Shown here: piece by piece, positions 49,029 through 50,291 of the stretch
Layout: every line of letters begins with the position of its first letter
How positions within the stretch are numbered: position 1 is the first letter of the stretch
Assembly: GCA_011772425.1 (NCBI GenBank)
Contig: WVZO01000590.1
Coordinates: forward strand, 393 to 50,683
DNA: 50,291 nt
Origin: Candidatus Aminicenantota bacterium
GTDB lineage: Bacteria > Acidobacteriota > Aminicenantia > UBA2199
Direction: 5' to 3'
The notes under the pieces: generated by a model
What the model saw: the letters and a program-made list of their open reading frames with translations, nothing else
Database searches by the model: none
What the model was told of the DNA's origin: nothing
Made by a program: the position numbers and the translations under genes

Positions 49029-50291
49029 ATGATCTATACAACGAAAGAATTTGACGAAGCCAAAAGCTATTGGTTGGATAAATTATCAGGAGAGTTAAGC
49101 GAGGTGCAGTTGCTCAAGGATTCCCACCGGTCGGAATCTTATGAAGGGGCTGATTTTAAATTAATCTTTGCAAGTAAGTTAACGGAACGCTTGCTAAAAA
49201 TCAGCAAGAATAATGACCTGTCACTGTATGTCCTACTTATAACCGCATTTAAGATATTGCTTTATAAATATACAGGAAAAAAGGATATTATTATTTCATC
49301 CCCGATTTATGGTACAGGCACCCGGGAATATAACAAATGGGTGGCGTTAAGGGATATCTTAAATCCCCAAATGACCTTTAAAGAGTTGTTGATCAATGTG
49401 AAACAGACAGTAATGGATGGGTATAAGAACCAGTATTACCCCATAAGACGGCTGTTGGAGCTTTTGGGAATCGAAAAGAAGATATCGTTATTCAGGGTGA
49501 TTTTATTACTGCAAAATATCCACGAAAAGGAATTTATCGAAGACCTGGTAAATGATTTTGAAAATGATATCACTCTTTCCATTCATAAAAAGAGTGGAGA
49601 CCTGGAAGGAAATATCACCTACAATTCGCATATTTTTAAGAAAGAAACCATTCAAATGTTGGCCGATCGTTACCTTCACCTGCTGGAGCAGGTATTAAAC
49701 GACGTAAATATAAAAATGGTTGATATAGAAGCGTTAACAGGAGAAGAGAAGAACAAAATACGCTATGAGTTTAATAATACGGCTGAACCGTGCTGTCACA
49801 AAAATAAAACCCTTCATGAATTATTTGAAGAACAGGTGGAGAGGACACCTGATCATGTTGCCGTCAGTGACAGCATTGATTTAAGCGATATTTACCAGGC
49901 ATTGAACTCCGAAAAAACACCTGAAAATTTACTTTCAAAAATAGAGACCTGCTGCTTTGAGAAAAATCCCTATATTTATGAATATGATTGGAATGTTCCG
50001 GGTGAGAACCTTCATCTCAAAATATTAAAAACCAACCACCACAACAGTGTGGTTACCAATACCAATATGGTGAAATTGCTCCATCTATTTGATGGTGAAA
50101 GAAATATAAAGTCCATTTTTTCCCAGGTGAAACATCTACATTTAAGACTTCCGGTTTATTCTATAGGTTCGGAAGATGTGATGGAAATTGCCAATCGATT
50201 TAGCAAGCAAAGAGAAATCCTTTTGAATGGAGGGTTTGAAGATTTTGTCCATGTCGTTAAAGCATTATATGAAAATTATTTAATTGAACTG
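49029..50291 (+). CDS. NRPS6 (partial): half-C, start of an interrupted adenylation domain
   Basis: This is an open frame of 421 codons that runs off the right edge. Residues 1-245 are a fourth N-terminal half condensation domain (SYWLDKLSGE..., C-lobe only), followed by the usual C-A linker and the first A-domain residues (LHELFEEQVERTPDHVAVS, ending near 280). Instead of the expected LTYxEL segment the chain then continues with an unrelated stretch. Its part from about 330 (TNMVKLLHLFDGERNIKSIF ... FVHVVKALYENYLIEL) resembles a PqqD-like domain of the kind found in front of radical SAM maturases. A second interrupted adenylation domain, perhaps again with a radical SAM enzyme, is therefore likely (inference; the rest lies outside the window). 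AGAGGAG at 49015-49021 supports the ATG. Confidence 0.8.
   Translation, partial: MIYTTKEFDEAKSYWLDKLSGELSEVQLLKDSHRSESYEGADFKLIFASKLTERLLKISKNNDLSLYVLLITAFKILLYKYTGKKDIIISSPIYGTGTREYNKWVALRDILNPQMTFKELLINVKQTVMDGYKNQYYPIRRLLELLGIEKKISLFRVILLLQNIHEKEFIEDLVNDFENDITLSIHKKSGDLEGNITYNSHIFKKETIQMLADRYLHLLEQVLNDVNIKMVDIEALTGEEKNKIRYEFNNTAEPCCHKNKTLHELFEEQVERTPDHVAVSDSIDLSDIYQALNSEKTPENLLSKIETCCFEKNPYIYEYDWNVPGENLHLKILKTNHHNSVVTNTNMVKLLHLFDGERNIKSIFSQVKHLHLRLPVYSIGSEDVMEIANRFSKQREILLNGGFEDFVHVVKALYENYLIEL

Noticed and set aside
5581-50291. Thioesterase, reductase, transporter or MbtH-like gene within the operon
   Set aside because: None was found among the genes in the window. They may lie beyond 50291.
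1-50291. tRNA, rRNA, CRISPR arrays, transposases or attachment sites
   Set aside because: I saw no cloverleaf tRNA, no regularly spaced repeats and no transposase or integrase motifs. The palindromes in NRPS5 are too short and irregular to be CRISPR.

Overview
The window looks like a piece of genome from an uncultured anaerobic bacterium, most plausibly Candidatus Aminicenantes or a relative near Acidobacteriota. That assignment is an inference from three things: a gingipain-type C25 peptidase with PKD/GEVED repeats, a type IV pilus ATPase, and a very large NRPS locus whose accessory enzymes are all of oxygen-independent kinds (radical SAM, U32). I could not run a database search.

Layout. 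Positions 1-4805 hold two ordinary minus-strand genes: a secreted C25 cysteine peptidase with its own terminator and a good candidate promoter, and a PilT-like ATPase. A 775-bp, mostly AT-rich gap (4806-5580) follows. From 5581 to the right edge every gene is on the plus strand with gaps of 11-92 bp. This looks like one operon of more than 44 kb that runs off the window. Its order is: NRPS1 (C-T-C, no adenylation domain), a B12-type radical SAM enzyme, NRPS2 (three A domains), NRPS3 (one A domain with a radical SAM domain and a cobalamin-binding domain inserted in it), a PhpK-like radical SAM, a second-type radical SAM, a U32-family protein, a paralogue of the second-type radical SAM, NRPS4 (two modules ending in an epimerase), NRPS5 (C-A-T-C, with one frameshift), a second U32 protein, a second PhpK-like radical SAM, and the start of NRPS6. 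No thioesterase or release domain is inside the window.

How the genes may work together. Three features recur. (1) Eleven of the twelve complete operon proteins, from three unrelated fold families (NRPS, radical SAM, U32), end in the same short tail, roughly hydrophobic-Asp-Phe-Asp-Ile/Leu/Phe. The exception, NRPS4, is the only one ending in an epimerase. (2) Four NRPS proteins begin with only the C-terminal half of a condensation domain, with no HHxxxDG motif. In each case the preceding NRPS protein ends in a complete condensation domain. (3) The adenylation domain of NRPS3 carries a roughly 540-residue radical SAM plus B12-binding insert between core motifs A2 and A3, and the A domain of NRPS6 is interrupted near its beginning by a PqqD-like segment. 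My inference is an anaerobic NRPS assembly line in which radical SAM and U32 tailoring enzymes are held together with the synthetases by a shared C-terminal docking tag, possibly read by the half-condensation domains. The by-eye specificity codes fit Thr and Leu in NRPS2 and Leu in NRPS3. The others are uncertain.
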